64,000 nucleotides of DNA from Iris pallida (lineage: Eukaryota > Streptophyta > Magnoliopsida > Asparagales > Iridaceae), in contig JANAVB010042226.1 in the NCBI GenBank assembly GCA_029216955.1, positions 62,001-126,000 on the forward strand, written 5' to 3'. Below, one piece after another: positions 10,803 through 22,980 of the stretch; the first letter of the stretch is position 1, and the number at the start of each line of letters is the position of its first letter. The notes below the pieces were generated by a model. That model worked only from the letters and a program-made list of their open reading frames with translations, did no database searches and was not told the DNA's origin. Made by a program: the position numbers and the translations under genes.

Positions 10803-11363
10803 TCAAACATCACTCACGAGGATGACCCCACCCCCGGTCGTGATCTTGCAGGTCCTAGGCAATGGTTCAGAAATCAAACTATGTCTAATAGCATACGATA
10901 CTGACACAAAGCTGTGGGAAGCCCCGAAATCAAAGAGTGCAAAAGCTGGAAGGGAATCTAGGAGAATCGAACCTGCTATCAGCTCTCCGATGGCTTCGGC
11001 ATCCTCAGCTGCCATGGCGAAAGCTCGCCCCTGCTGTCCACCTCGTGCCTGCTGCTGGTGCTGCTGGAACCTCTGCTGCTGGGTCGGCAGGTCTGGTCCC
11101 CTCTGCTGGCCTGCTGGAGCCTTGGTTCCACCTCCCTGCTGTACTCGTCCAAAAGCCCCTGGGCAGTCCCTCAACTGGTGATCTCCAGCACCACAAAGTA
11201 GGCACTTGCCTAGCTTCTTCCTGCACTCATGGATCATGTGCCCTGGCTTCTTGCAGAAGGCACAAATGACTACCGGACGAGGTGCCTGCTGCCCTCTCTG
11301 CTACTGGTGCTGCTGTACTGGCCTCTGCGGCTGATGCTGCGGCTGATACTGCTGCACTGGCCT
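10803..11363 (-). pseudogene. Tekay1 nucleocapsid (two zinc knuckles) and protease
   Basis: The frame continues from gag past TAGs at 11364-11366 and 11301-11303, both where Gln is expected in a Gln-rich stretch. Two CX2CX4HX4C knuckles follow in tandem: CAFCKKPGHMIHEC and CLLCGAGDHQLRDC. Then comes a Gln-rich linker and the aspartic protease start, FALFDFGASHSFVS. The usual motif is D-S/T-G; here the middle residue is Phe, a TCT to TTT type change that should kill the enzyme. The frame ends at TGA 10803-10805. Confidence 0.88.
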
Positions 11364-12374
11364 CTACTGCTGCTGCTCCTGCTGCTGGAAGTGAGGCCTC
11401 TTGGCCTGCCCCTGACTGCTACTGCCACTCTGGAAGTCACGACCCCTCTTCAGTTTCAGCCCTAGGTCGTCCTCCGTCGCCATAGCCCCAGAAAATATCT
11501 CAGCAAAAGTGGCTTTTCGGTCGCTCTTAGTCAGCGACCGAATCTCTCTAATCAGACCTCGACAAAACTTCTTCGCCTTCGTCTTCTCAGTCAAGTCATC
11601 AATGAACCGGGCCAATCTGCAGAACTCCCCGGCATACTCAGCTACTGTCTGGTTCCCCTGAACCAGAGCCTCGAACTGTGCCTCGATACCTCCCAAGGCA
11701 ACATCAGGAAAGAACTGCTCCTTGAACAGCTCCTTGAACTGGGCCCAAGTCTGGCCCTCAACTCCTACTCTGGGATCTGCCTGATACCATGCTCGGGCCA
11801 AATCCTGCATCTGGCTACCTGCCGCCTCGATCTGGAGTCGATCTGGTATCTCTGCTAGTCGAAAAATCTTTTCAATGTGCTCAACCCAGTCATCTGTAAC
11901 GTGAATGCCCTCCGTGCCGAAGAACTCCCGAGGATGCATCTTCTGGAAGTCCTGAATGTCCTTCTCCCTCCGACGGGGCTGCTGCTGAGTCCCCTGAGCT
12001 GTAATCATCTCGACTGTGGTGCGAACCAGCTGGTGCACCTCATCGATCCCCTGTCTGAAATCTGCAGTCTGCCTCATCTGCTGCTGCTGGTACGACTCAA
12101 GAATCCTCTCCACGAAGGAGAAGAGATGGGCAGCATCTACCATCCCCGCAGGCGGAGGCTGCTGCGTGGGAAGGATCTCTGGAATCACAACTGGCCTCCT
12201 GACTGCCGGAGGTGCTCCTCCAAAAGTGGCAGAAACTCCCACTCCTGAGGGCTGCACTGGTCCTGTAGCACCGGGAGCTGGATGCTGGACACGAGAGGTG
12301 GCAGACCCCTCTCCAGCCTCTCCCGTCACAGGGCGATGCGATCGCGTCTCAACCGTCCTCGAGACACAGATCAA
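11364..12374 (-). pseudogene. Tekay1 gag capsid
   Basis: About 336 codons. The open frame starts with TTG at 12374, not ATG. The likely original start is the codon at 12354-12356, now ACG, which sits before VETRS, a usual N-terminus for this gag family. Residues about 150-300 form a Retrotrans_gag domain (ARAWYQADPRV, WAQFKELFKEQFFP, VAEYAGEFCRLARF). It is preceded by a helical Gln-rich region and followed by a Gln-rich tail that ends in TAG at 11364-11366 (Gln expected). Gag packages the RNA in virus-like particles. Confidence 0.88.
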
Positions 12375-12612
12375 ACAAGAAGCAATTATTAAGAATGAGT
12401 CAAAAAATCAAAGGAGGACAGTTTAAATTTCTAAGGAAGATAGTAAGCAGCAAAAATAGATATACGGAATCTGATAAGGAGTTTTCCTAGTGTGATTGGG
12501 TACCTTCAAAATTTTTTTTTTGTGCTAATTTCTACTGCAGGCTGCAGCGATATTCTAGTTTGAATACCACTACACTTATATCCTAGACCTACATGGGCCA
12601 CCACTAAAAACG
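12375..12612 (-). other. Tekay1 leader with conserved post-LTR motif
   Basis: Untranslated leader between LTR and gag. On the minus strand, just after GTGACA, it reads CGTTTTTAGTGGTGGCCCAT. Tekay2 has TGTTTTAGTGGTGGCCCATG in the same place. This is where the PBS should be, but it is not the common TGGTATCAGAGC. The primer tRNA is unknown to me. Confidence 0.55.
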
Positions 12613-15600
12613 TGTCACGATCCGCACCCTAGAGTAAGGGCACGAGACGTGGGTACGTCCAGCCTACGCCGCAGTGTCGGCGGTAGAACGCTGTCCTAGG
12701 TCACAACATCTAACAATTGAAGGTAATAACAGTTATACTCCCCGAATGCGGGTGACATAACAGAAATATAACTCAACCACAGCTAAGGTAGAACGGGTGA
12801 GATAGATTGATAATGAAAGATAACAATATCCAGAACAGAGAATCACAGAGATACAATCCAGAGTTCTAAGTGTCTAAAATAAATACATCTCAGAATATCT
12901 CAAAGTCTAGTACAATAATCCTAAAAAAGTAAGACAATCCTAAACTAATGGAGTGTCGTCTACAGCTAATGGATCCTGCTGCTGGTCCAAATCTGGGCAC
13001 TCAACTAGTGTGGCACCGTAGTAAGTAGGACAGAACGCCTCAGCCTCGTCCTCTGTAATATTTCAACAGGTCCAGTCAGGACGGGAACGAGCACATATCT
13101 CTCAACAGTTCATATCAGGCTAGGAGTATAAATCATTGCAATAGAGTAAAATACAGGAAGTGATGAATGGAAGTACAAGTAAAACAGGAGATATTTTGTA
13201 ACTGAAAGTAAATACGTGATAGTAGAGACTGTAAGTGGCTACGTGATTTAGAGCACAATATGGTTATGTAAACGGCTTAGGGGCACATGAATACAAATAA
13301 GGAGGCACATTTATACAGCTACTTGGGATAGTGTTCACAACCAATTATACTCACCCCGCCCCAATCAGTACACAAAGATCCATTCAAATTACGTTATATG
13401 CACATGAATACAACTAAGATACGTGAACTCATGTAATGAGTAGTACATGAGGCACGTGAAAGCACATGAGAACATGTAAAAATATGAACTAGTACGAGTA
13501 CAAGGAGTACGTGATGCACATGATAAAGTACATAAACATGTAATACCCGATGCACCCGTAGAGGGATAACATCTCAGGAAGGGATCCATATAGTACTAAT
13601 CCGTGAAGATACGTGTCAGCATCATATAGAGTAATCTAGAGCATGAATATATCCAGACAGGTATGAAAAGATCAGAGAATGTACTCGCCTGCTATCTGAA
13701 AGTCCGAGATGAAAGTACTGTCCGAGGAGTGGTGTCTGGCTCCTATTTAGAACAGTACGAGTCACAACAAGTCCAGAATGATAATACAATACAAATTAAT
13801 GCATTCTACATGAAACTAGGTCAATTTAGACCAAAGTCAACTCTTGGTCAACTCTGGTCAACCCTAGAAGTCAAACTAGGTCAACCAAGTCTAATCTAGG
13901 TCAAACTAGTCTAATCTAGGTCTAGCAAGTTATTCTAAGTCCTAACAAGGCTAAACAGTCTATTCTAGACTCCATACTGACATACCATGCCATAGGCTAG
14001 AAGACTAGGCCAAGGGCCAATAGGCTAAGCCAAGTCTAAGCAACCATATCCATATCTAAACCATATACATATAATATATATACAATACACTATCTCATGG
14101 TATCACATACACTATATATATATCTAATATATATACACATTCATATATAGGAATCCTATATATATAACAAACTCAAAATATAAATACATATACATATGAA
14201 AAGAGAGGGAACAACATACTAGTGTATGTGTGTGTGTGTGTTAGGGAGACATGAGTGTGTGACATGAGAAGATGTGTGTGAGTGAGAGGATACATGAGGG
14301 TGGGTGTGAGTGTCACATAGTGCCAAGTGTGTATGTGTTAAGCTTGAGGGTGTGAGGGAAGAGTGTAGTGTATATGAGTGAGACATTGGTGTGTGATATG
14401 GTATCCTGAAATCAGGAAAACAGTGCAAGAATCAGTGTGCATAAGAATAAAAATCAGGAAAACAGGGAACACCCAGGCTAAAACAGTTCACAAACAACTC
14501 CTATAATTGAATTCTCAGTTAAGCAAAAGGAAGAACATTGAATCTCAGGTTCAACAGTGAACAACATTGAAATAATAAAAGGAAAATCAGTTTACAAACT
14601 AATCATTATAGATAAAACTATTCTCAGTTTGTTAGGAGAATTCAACCAGGAAATGCATTTGATTCTCAGGTTTTATACCTTAAGCTCAGCTAACAGTTAA
14701 TAAAAACAACCTTTACAACCTATATACTCAGTTATCCCATCTCAGGTTTAGAACTAACCTTCAGTTTTTCTCATGACAGTTAAAAGAAGAACATTGAACC
14801 ATATAATGTGACTCATGTCCACAATGCTCAGGTTTGTTAAAGAATTGAAACACAATAAAACCCAAACTCCATAAATCAGTCAACAGTGAAAGAGGGGTTT
14901 TAAACTCAGGTTTTAACAATGGAAACCATTTCACAGTTTAAATCAATATAAGTGGTTTAAACTAATCTCAGGTTCAAATGACTGAAACAAACTAAATCCT
15001 AAACTTAATAAATCAGTTAACAACAACATTTGAACAAATGAAAGGGGAAACTGTGAATGACAAAACAAGAATTAGTGAAGGGAAACATGACAGTGAAGTA
15101 CAATAGGAATAGGAAACAACAGTAGGTAACCATGTAACCTGGAAACAATGAAAGCCAACTAAAATTACATCTCAGGTTCAACTAACCCCAAACAGTCCAT
15201 AGTAAAAATGCATTCTCAGGATTTATCTAATCAGGAAACCAACCAGTATTTAAAATCCTATTCACACAACCAAAAAGCCTTAAATGAATGAAATAACTTA
15301 GCTAATAGGAAATGTAATATGTGGGGATCAATACAGTTGAGAATCATAACTAAAAGGGCATTAAAATGGTATTGGAAAACTGGAAATAACAGTATCAGTC
15401 CTTGTATCAGAAATACACTGTTCCACCAAAATTCGAGCAAAACACAACCTAAAACCCAAACAATTCTGTAACATAGTGTAACAGGGGTTTAAACATCACA
15501 TTTAGGATCCATTCAACAAATTTAAACATAATCGAAAGCATTAAAATCGATTCAAACACCAGAACACCAATACAGCACACACACGCACCAGTGGTTTCCC

Positions 15601-16738
15601 CCATGCACACGTAATAGCGTGTCCGACACGACACGAGGACTCGTGAAACTTTACGAGCCTCGTGTCAGTCATTGACACAAGCCCTGTGTCAAAAATGAAG
15701 GGTCGAAACCCTCTGTGCACAGAGAAATCATGTACGAGCAGCAGGGGAGAAAAACTGCCCGCGCACGCGTGTGCACGACCGTGTGTACACGTGTCCGTAC
15801 AGCCTAGACACGACACTAAGACATGACACGAACTACAGAAATGTGTAAGCGAGACCCAAATCTAATTTCCTATTCAAACAAAACCCCAAAAATCATACGA
15901 AATGCCCATTGGGGCATTTTATCAAACACCTAGTAATATACACTGATACGTGTCCAGAATGGACACAAAATGACACAAAAATTTGGGAAACCCTATTCCT
16001 ATAGTTAGGCTAGGGTTAGGGCAACCTAGAATGATTTTTTACAGAATTTAAAATGAATTAGAGAGGATTATACCTATAGGTGAACAATGGGTCAAAATCC
16101 CCAAATGGAAAGAGCTCCACAAACCACCAAACTTCCTCAAATTGTTTCCTTCCTGTAAAAACTCAATACCAACAGCAAGAACGTTGGATTTAGGTTCTAT
16201 TGCAATTTATTTGAAGGAATTTGGAGAAGAAATGGATTTTCTAAGGATTTACAAAGATGGGGACTCACCTCTTCCAAATGACAAGTTTTCTAAAGAGGCA
16301 ACCCTAGTTTTAAGAGCATATAAATAGGGGAGGGGCTGACCATAGTGGCTGTTCAGAATTTCTAGGGTTAGGGCTTGGTTCAATGGGTGTGGGCTATGGG
16401 CCATTAAGCCTATTAGTCATAAAATGACTTGTGACTTCACAAGCCATTTCTATATCAAACTAGCTCCTAATTTCACCAAATTAATCCCAATGAGTTAATC
16501 CTCATGAACTTAAGTCAACCTAGGTTTTCAAATCCTAATCACAAAGTCAAGACCTAGGTTAGCCACTAGGTTAGTCTACAAGGTCAACATAAGTCAAAGT
16601 CTCTAAAACACCAAAAATAATTATTCTAAAAATCACTCAAAAATGACATTAATTTTAAATAATAATAATAATTCAAATTAAATTCTAAAATTTTAAAAAT
16701 GACCAAAATACCCTCAAGCTAGAAAAGTGGTAGTGATA
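12613..16738 (-). repeat. Tekay1 LTR (right copy; 5' LTR in element orientation)
   Basis: About 4126 bp, TGTCACGATCC to AGTGATA. The last bases are GTGATA rather than GTGACA, one C-to-T change. Differences from the left copy are scattered substitutions and short indels in microsatellite stretches. No coding sequence is supported. Confidence 0.92.
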
Positions 16739-17299
16739 GAAGCATTCAACAAAACCATCATCAAGTTACTCAAGAAGTTTGTGTCATCCAATAAACGCGA
16801 CTGGCACGAGAAGCTTGGTGAATGCTTTTGGGCGTATCGCACCACAGTTCAAACAGCCACGGGGAATACACCATTTTTCCTGGTGTACGGGAGTGAGGCA
16901 GTCCTCCCATTAGAGACTCAGATCCCCTCACTCCGCGTCGCCCTCACACATCAGTTGACGACAGACGAAAACCACCATCGCAGACTACAGGAATTGGAGG
17001 CCGTAGACGAGAAGCGCCTGTTAGCTCAACAACGAATTGAGCTGTATCAAGCCCGAATCTCCAGAGCTTTCAACAAGAAGGTCAAGGTCAGAACATTCCA
17101 AGTAGGCGATCTCGTTCTGGCGGTTTGGAGGCTGATGGTTATGACGCATAAAATCGTCGGTAAATTCCAACCAAAATGGGAAGGCCCGTTCATCATCGAA
17201 GCTGTATTCTCCAACGGCGCCTACCGTCTCGTAAAACAAAATGGAGACTTTCTCATGTTGCCCATCAACGGCAAGTTCCTGAAGAAGTATTATGTCTGA
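16739..17299 (+). pseudogene. Tat-like integrase, 3' part (element T)
   Basis: Resumes the integrase interrupted at 3352. The first codons GAA GCA TTC AAC restore the catalytic Glu region (GFAE before, AFNKTIIKLLKKF after). Next come WAYRTTVQTATGNTPFFLVYG, the basic region (NKKVKVRTFQVGDLVLAV) and a GPF module (FQPKWEGPFIIE). It ends at KYYV and a TGA at 17297-17299. There is no internal stop. Residues 16739-16743 are also the right-hand target duplication of Tekay1. The TSD therefore includes the codon of the third catalytic acid. Confidence 0.88.
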
Positions 17300-17379
17300 A
17301 ACAAAATCCTCGAGACATCTCAGAGTGTCGAGTTATGTACCTTCCTGTACCACTGAACTTACATTCTGGTTCCATGTAT

Positions 17380-17620
17380 AGAGTCATGTACCCACTGGTA
17401 CCTCTGAACTCATTCCTATAATTTCCAGTCACAAGAGTCATGTACCCGCTGGTGCCGCTGAACTCACTTCCACCATATTCCAGATTATCGAGTCACGTAC
17501 CCGCTGGTACCTCTGAACTCATTCCCACATTTCCCAGATTATCGAGTCATGTACCCACTGGTGCCTCTGAACTCACATCCCGGTCACACTTTCAGATAGT
17601 AAGTCATGTATGATCATACC
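17380..17620 (+). repeat. About 60-bp imperfect tandem repeat in the T spacer
   Basis: Units of the type GTCATGTACCCACTGGT followed by CTGAACTCA recur four or five times with period near 60 bp (copies near 17390, 17430, 17490 and 17547). They are diverged. Confidence 0.7.
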
Positions 17621-17990
17621 TCTGAACTTTCTTCCTATAAGAGATCCTCCGTCATGATCCACTACCCGCACTCCCAGTGCACAAAAAGGGTAACAGGTCC
17701 ACAAACTTCCAAAACAACCATGTCAATGCTACCTCTGAGTCGTTTCACTTCCGCCAAAAACAAATTACCCCCTACATGAAACTTCCATGTCCTCATTACC
17801 TCTGAGTCGTTTTATGTACCCCCTCTTCATTGAGCCTACTCCTGCCATGTCTTCATTACCTCTGCGTGGGAAGGCTCCGTAGAAGAAACCTCCATACTTG
17901 TCATGTCCTCATTACCTCTGAGTAAGTATGTCGGTTCCCTTTCAACCTATTATCTGTACCCACAACCGGAGTACGATAAGGATAATATGT

Positions 17991-18200
17991 CCACAAATGT
18001 CCTCTGTTGACCACAAATGTCCTCTGTTGACCACAGATGTCCTCTGTTGACCACAAATGTCCTATGTTGACCACAAATGTCCTCTGTTGACCACAAATAT
18101 CCCCTGTTGACCAAAAATGTCCCCTATTGACCACAAATGTCCTCTGTTGACCACAACTGTCCTCTGATGACCACAAATGCCCTCAGTCGACCACAGATGC
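17991..18200 (+). repeat. 20-bp tandem repeat, ten full copies plus a partial
   Basis: Unit CCACAAATGTCCTCTGTTGA is repeated without gaps ten times, with one to three changes in some copies, and ends in a partial unit. The first two copies are identical. Confidence 0.92.
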
Positions 18201-18461
18201 TGTACTAGGTCTCTAGTACACACCCATCCCTTCTCTATCATACCTGGGAGCCCAATTGCTCCCTGGCATTCTCTCGAATACCAAAAACTTCTATAACTAT
18301 CCTATCGCGAAATTGTTCTAGGTATTCCTCTCCAAAACTTGTTACTCGTACCTAAAACCAAGGTACGCCCAGGGTAACAGGTCCACAAATAATCCCCCAG
18401 CAGGTTCAATTCCATAAACACCACGAATACAAGAAAGAGAAGATGAGTTGAAACATGCTCA

Positions 18462-18467
18462 TTTATT
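18462..18467 (-). terminator. AATAAA polyadenylation signal of the T antisense gene
   Basis: AATAAA on the minus strand, about 100 bp after the stop codon of the minus-strand ORF (18569). The A-rich plus sequence at 18515-18560 lies between. Position and strand fit 3' end formation for the antisense transcript. Confidence 0.5.
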
Positions 18468-18568
18468 CAAAATTCAAAGTGCTACATCATTTGGGATCAC
18501 ATCCCTTATAAAATGAAAAAAAAGAAAAAAAGAAGGGAAAAAGGAGCAAAAGAAAACAGAAAAATCGA

Positions 18569-19557
18569 TCACTGCTCCGGGGCACATAGCGTCGTGAGAC
18601 GGTCCGTCAGCAAGGCAACCGACCGCTCAAACCTCTGTTTAGCTCGACGCTCCGCCTCTTGGGTCAGCGCCGTCGCGTCTTCCAAATGAGCGTGAGCTTG
18701 CCAGTTGTCCTCAAATTTCTTGAAAGCCCGCTCCAGGTTAACAGAAGATCGAGAAACCTTCTCGGCCTCCCGAACGATTGACTCATGTACCGCATGAGCA
18801 GCCTTCAGCTCCGACTCTAGGAAGGCCAAATCCCTCTGAAGTGCGAGAATTCGCTCCTTAGTGTCAGCTATTCCACGAGAAGCAGCCTCCTTCCGAGCCC
18901 TACAAGCTTGACTTCGACGACCAAGCCAGTCATACGAAGCGGAAAGCTTATCAAGGTCCCCCTTCACGAATGGCCCGGCAGTGTCTCGAGCAAGCTTTAT
19001 CCTATCCCGAGCGGCAATAAGGAAGCCCCGCTCCCGTTCAATCGCAGCGGGCAAGTCAGCCTGCCGTAACACCAGCAATCGGGTCACGAGCTGATCAGCC
19101 TCTGCCAACTTGGGCTCCAGAAGCGCAGCCAACCCCACCCCGCCAGGAAGAGTCTTCAAAGTTTCAATCTGACCCCGAGCGCACCGCAAGGATAGAGAAA
19201 AAGGGGTCCCCCGTTCTACGGCAGCATCTACACCCCTCTTTAAATGGCGATAGAAGCTGTCGACTACATCCTGCGATACCTCGTCCAGAGCCTCTGAAGA
19301 AGCCGGCGTCAACGGGAGTGTAGCTGGCAACACTGAAGAAGATGCGACAGAATCTGCCGCTCCTGCCATGAGGGAAACAAACTTCGTGCGGAAGGACGCC
19401 TGAACAGCGGCCAACTCCTCTTCAGCAGCCCGCAGAACTTGAATGCTCGACAGGGCCGAGAAGTCAGTCTCTGAAGCCGTATGAGCGGCAGAGGATGAGA
19501 CGGAGACCATCGCTCCCGGAACAAGCTCCGCTCCCATCTGTCCGGAGCTGGCAGGAG
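18569..19557 (-). pseudogene. T antisense gene, C-terminal part (coiled coil)
   Basis: Open for about 329 codons from the Tekay2 junction to a stop at 18569. The first ATG is at 19537 and is preceded in frame by PASSGQ. The sequence is rich in Ala, Glu, Lys, Arg and Leu with long helical stretches (AEEELAAVQ, IADTKERILALQRDLAFLESELKAAH, ALTQEAERRAKQRFE), typical of coiled coil. It is the downstream part of the minus-strand gene whose upstream part lies at 30975-33046. Antisense ORFs downstream of pol are known in several Tat-lineage elements; their role is not established. It could be taken for a host gene if the nesting were missed. Confidence 0.65.
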
Positions 19558-22500
19558 TGTAAAACCCCTCAAAATTTTTTTATTTTTATTAATATTTATT
19601 TGTTACTAAATAAGGTTAATTGTTAAATAAATGCTTTTACACTAATTATTAAATTATTGATAAAGTTTAGAAGTATATGATATATATATATATATATATA
19701 GTGTTACTATTTATTGGTTTACTATTAGATTATATATATAAGCTTGTATAGTTTTGGTGTTAAAATTTTTAGCAACTAAACCCAATCCTTAATTTAACCT
19801 TAACCTAGGCCCAACCCATTAGGGACCTATTCATTTGGATCTCATTCCCATATATATATTCTTATAGGAGAACCTAATCACTCTCAACCCTAACCTTAAA
19901 CTTGCCTCCACACAAACTGCACCTCTCCCCATCAAACCACCAGTCCCTCCCCCTCTTCCGCGCCTATCTCCTTCCCCCTCACCCGGAGCCCCACCGTCGA
20001 CGACGAGATGCGGCGCTTCCCGCGCCCGCGTGTAGCAGCCGGCGCCCCCCCCCGCGCGTACTGCAGCCCGGCCGGCCCCGATCCGGCGGCCCCCTCGCGG
20101 CATTCCACCCCCCTGCGGCGTGGCGAGGTAACCCCGACCCCCTCGTGGCGCTGTCACGTGGATTAAATCCTCTTAGCATGCTTTAAACCAAGTTTTAGTA
20201 TTTAAATTCTGATTATTCAGTTTTGTATTGATTGTTATGATGAATAAATGGATGAATAATTAGATCTAAATGTAGAAAATCATTGGTAATTATGTAGGGG
20301 TTCTACCCTAATTTTTGTATGAATTAGTATTAATTATTAGTATTTATTTATATTTAATTATGAAGTTTCAATGCTAGTAATTAATTAAATGTGTTTACTG
20401 TTTTAATTTTTATGTAATATTTTGATCACGAATTAGATAAACCTTTGTACATGAAAAGTTTGTATACTTAATATAGTATTTTAAAATAATTTTTCCAGAA
20501 TTTTTAGAATTAAATTTATAATTATTTTATGTGAAAAACAGTGAATTAAAACTGTTTAATTAATTCAGTTTGATGCATATTATTTAATTGGTAAATAATT
20601 AATAATATAATTTATATGGAAAATATAGATTTAATTATAAAGTAAATTATGGAAATTTTTCCAGTATTTTATTGGTTTTTAAAATATTTTACTTAGATTT
20701 TTCTTGGAAGTTTTGTATTAATCAAACTAATTATTAAATACCGTTTTCAATTTATATTATTTAATTGGTTAGTAATTAAATAATATTTATTGAATAGAAA
20801 ATGTTTGTAAAAATATACTCTTCTGTATAAAAATAATTCCAATATTTATTTTTTATTATTTATAATTATTTAGAGTTAGTTGGGTAATTTCTAGATTTAT
20901 TACATAAGTTGAATATATTATATAATTAATTGTTATTAATTATATAAATGTTGTAATTTTGTGAAGTGATAAGATTCTGTTAGAAATGTGTAAATAGGGT
21001 ATTTAGGAATTTATTTTATGTATTTTAAATATATTTACGAATTTTTAAGACTTAAAAGTAATTTGGAAAATCATGTTTAGGTTTATGTAATAAATTGTGT
21101 AATAATTATTTATTGATTTAAATAATTATTAGTTTTGTGTTACGACTGTGAATTTAGTTTTAATGATTAAATTTAAGGTTTGTGGTGATTTATTTGGATT
21201 TATTTAGAATTATTAAGTACTTATTGTTATTATCCAACTAGTTATTTAATAAATAGTTTAATGATAATAATTCATTTTCTGTAAATTATATATATAATAT
21301 ATATTTATTATTCTGATATTATTTAGTTTATTATTAAAATAGACTAAAAATGATTTTTAAGGATTTTTACTATTTATGTTAGTAATATTAGGAATTGTGA
21401 ATTCATGTGTGTATTAAAATGGTTGGTTAATTGATTATCATTAATTAATTAATTAATTATTAAATATTTGGTTGTATATAAATTTCAGAATATAAATGGT
21501 ATGATAATAAGTATGGTTTACATACTTATTATTGTATAATTATTATTCATAATTATTGATACTAGTTAGCTAGTAGTAATAGATTAATTTAAATTAAAGA
21601 TTACTTAGCAATCAAATAAATTGTTTAATTTGTTTAATTAGTAATTAATTAGAGATAAATTTTGTTTAGGATTATTTGCTTCTCGGGACTCGGACTCTAC
21701 TTTGGACCCGGATACTCAGTTGCTGGACACAGGCAAGTACACCTTGCTTGACATTTACTATACAGTATTTATATTTGCCAGTTATTACTATCGTGTGCAC
21801 TCGTCTCCATTGATGACTACCTTGTATAGAGTTAGTATAAACTTGACACTGTCTCAGACACGTATCACATATGAGTGAGTTGAGTGCAGAGGTTCTGTGT
21901 TGACTGGCCATTAACATATGATCTTGAGTCTGTAGCAGTTTGGTTTAGTTATACTATATTTACTATAACGTCTTGCATATTATTCGTACCGCGTATACGG
22001 TACGAGTACATTGGGTGGGGAGAGTCTACTAGTGGTGTATAAGAATTTCTGTTTCCAATGTACGCTGGATGCTCGTAGCCCCTCATTTCTCAAACCGTAG
22101 AACGCTTGGTGGGAGTTTCTTCTTCTTCTCCCCCTCTCATGTGCCACTAGAGATGTCTCGAGTGCATTTACACATAGATGGTTAGAACACCTTATTGCTT
22201 CCTTGTATTTCCTGTCCTTGTTTGGTTAGGGAAATACTGGGTGGCATTCTTATTAGTTACTTTTACATTACTGCTCAGTATATTCTTGCATGTCATTTTC
22301 TTGTGTATTTGTTATGTCCTTTTGAGGACCTGGTATCTTTTCCAGAGCTTGACGAGCACTTATTCCCGGCTGATTACGGAGTAGAGGGACTTGTTGACGA
22401 CGACTTTGAGGTGGAGCCGCAGCCTTGATCCTCTGGAGGCTAGCTACATCTTCAGACGTGGGTTCCATTTCCAGTATTCTGTTTATTTCTTTTTGCTACT

Positions 22501-22779
22501 TCATTTCATTCCAGATGTACTCATTTACTTTTAGTGGATTGTTCTCCTCTAGCCATAGTTGACATTTGGATTCTGTGGCACTGATGATTTTCCATTCAGT
22601 TATCTATTACATTATTTTATGGATGAGACTAGTTAACCTGCCTGTGATGTTACTTGTTAGTTATACTTCAGCGTACTACAATCGAATCATAGTCCATTAA
22701 ATTGGGTTTAGCTATGCTAGATTGTACAGCTGGCATGCCACGTGTTCCCGATCTGATTATTTGGAACTGGGGCGTGACA
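19558..22779 (+). repeat. Tekay2 5' LTR
   Basis: About 3222 bp. A TATA-like CATATATATATTC lies near 19847, followed by a GC-rich block (19900-20160) that may be the start of the transcript, then 1.5 kb of very AT-rich sequence and a GC-balanced end. Short frames in the GC-rich block recur in the 3' LTR. No protein is supported. Confidence 0.92.
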
Positions 22780-22979
22780 TGTTTTAGTGGTGGCCCATGC
22801 AGGTCATAAAATTTGTTTGGTTACGTTACTGTACCAAACAAGCCTGCAAATTAGGTTTAGAATATAGGGTCTCATCCATACTTGACTATATCATTCTTGA
22901 TTATCCTTGAACAAATTCTTTTGCATCTCGTTTGTTTCCGTCCTATTCTCAATTACTTCTATCTTATCTCTGCAGAATC
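22780..22979 (+). other. Tekay2 leader and presumed PBS region
   Basis: Begins TGTTTTAGTGGTGGCCCATG directly after GTGACA, matching the Tekay1 leader. The gag ATG at 22981 follows. Confidence 0.6.
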
Positions 22980-22980
22980 A

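Larger units (their letters stand above)
3358..16738 (-). mobile_element. Tekay1: Tekay/Del-like Ty3/gypsy chromovirus, full length, degenerate
   Basis: Two LTRs in the same orientation (3358-7487 and 12613-16738) flank a 5.1-kb internal region read on the minus strand in the order gag, two zinc knuckles, protease, RT, RNase H, integrase, chromodomain-like tail. Ends are TGTCAC...GTGACA. By eye the LTRs differ at a few percent of sites in the stretches I compared, so insertion is fairly recent but not new. It is inserted in the T integrase. Several in-frame stops make it non-autonomous now. Very long LTRs and the chromodomain-type tail point to the Tekay lineage. Confidence 0.92.
17300..18461 (+). 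other. T element spacer between pol and the antisense gene
   Basis: No protein is supported. It holds two families of tandem repeats, given separately, and short Pro/Ser-rich open frames caused by the repeats. It is the downstream region of both the sense pol gene and the converging minus-strand gene. Confidence 0.6.

Noticed and set aside
17901..18176. A 91-codon minus-strand frame of repeating CGQQRTFVVNRGHLWST units
   Set aside because: It is only the 20-bp minisatellite read in a frame without stops; no start context or domain supports a protein.
18569..19537. Independent host gene for a coiled-coil protein
   Set aside because: Its position between T pol and Tekay2, on the strand and in the order of the T antisense gene, makes it part of that element.
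20000..20160. GC-rich frames in the Tekay2 LTR (and at 28119-28398)
   Set aside because: Present in both LTR copies with different stops and no domain; more likely leader or R sequence.
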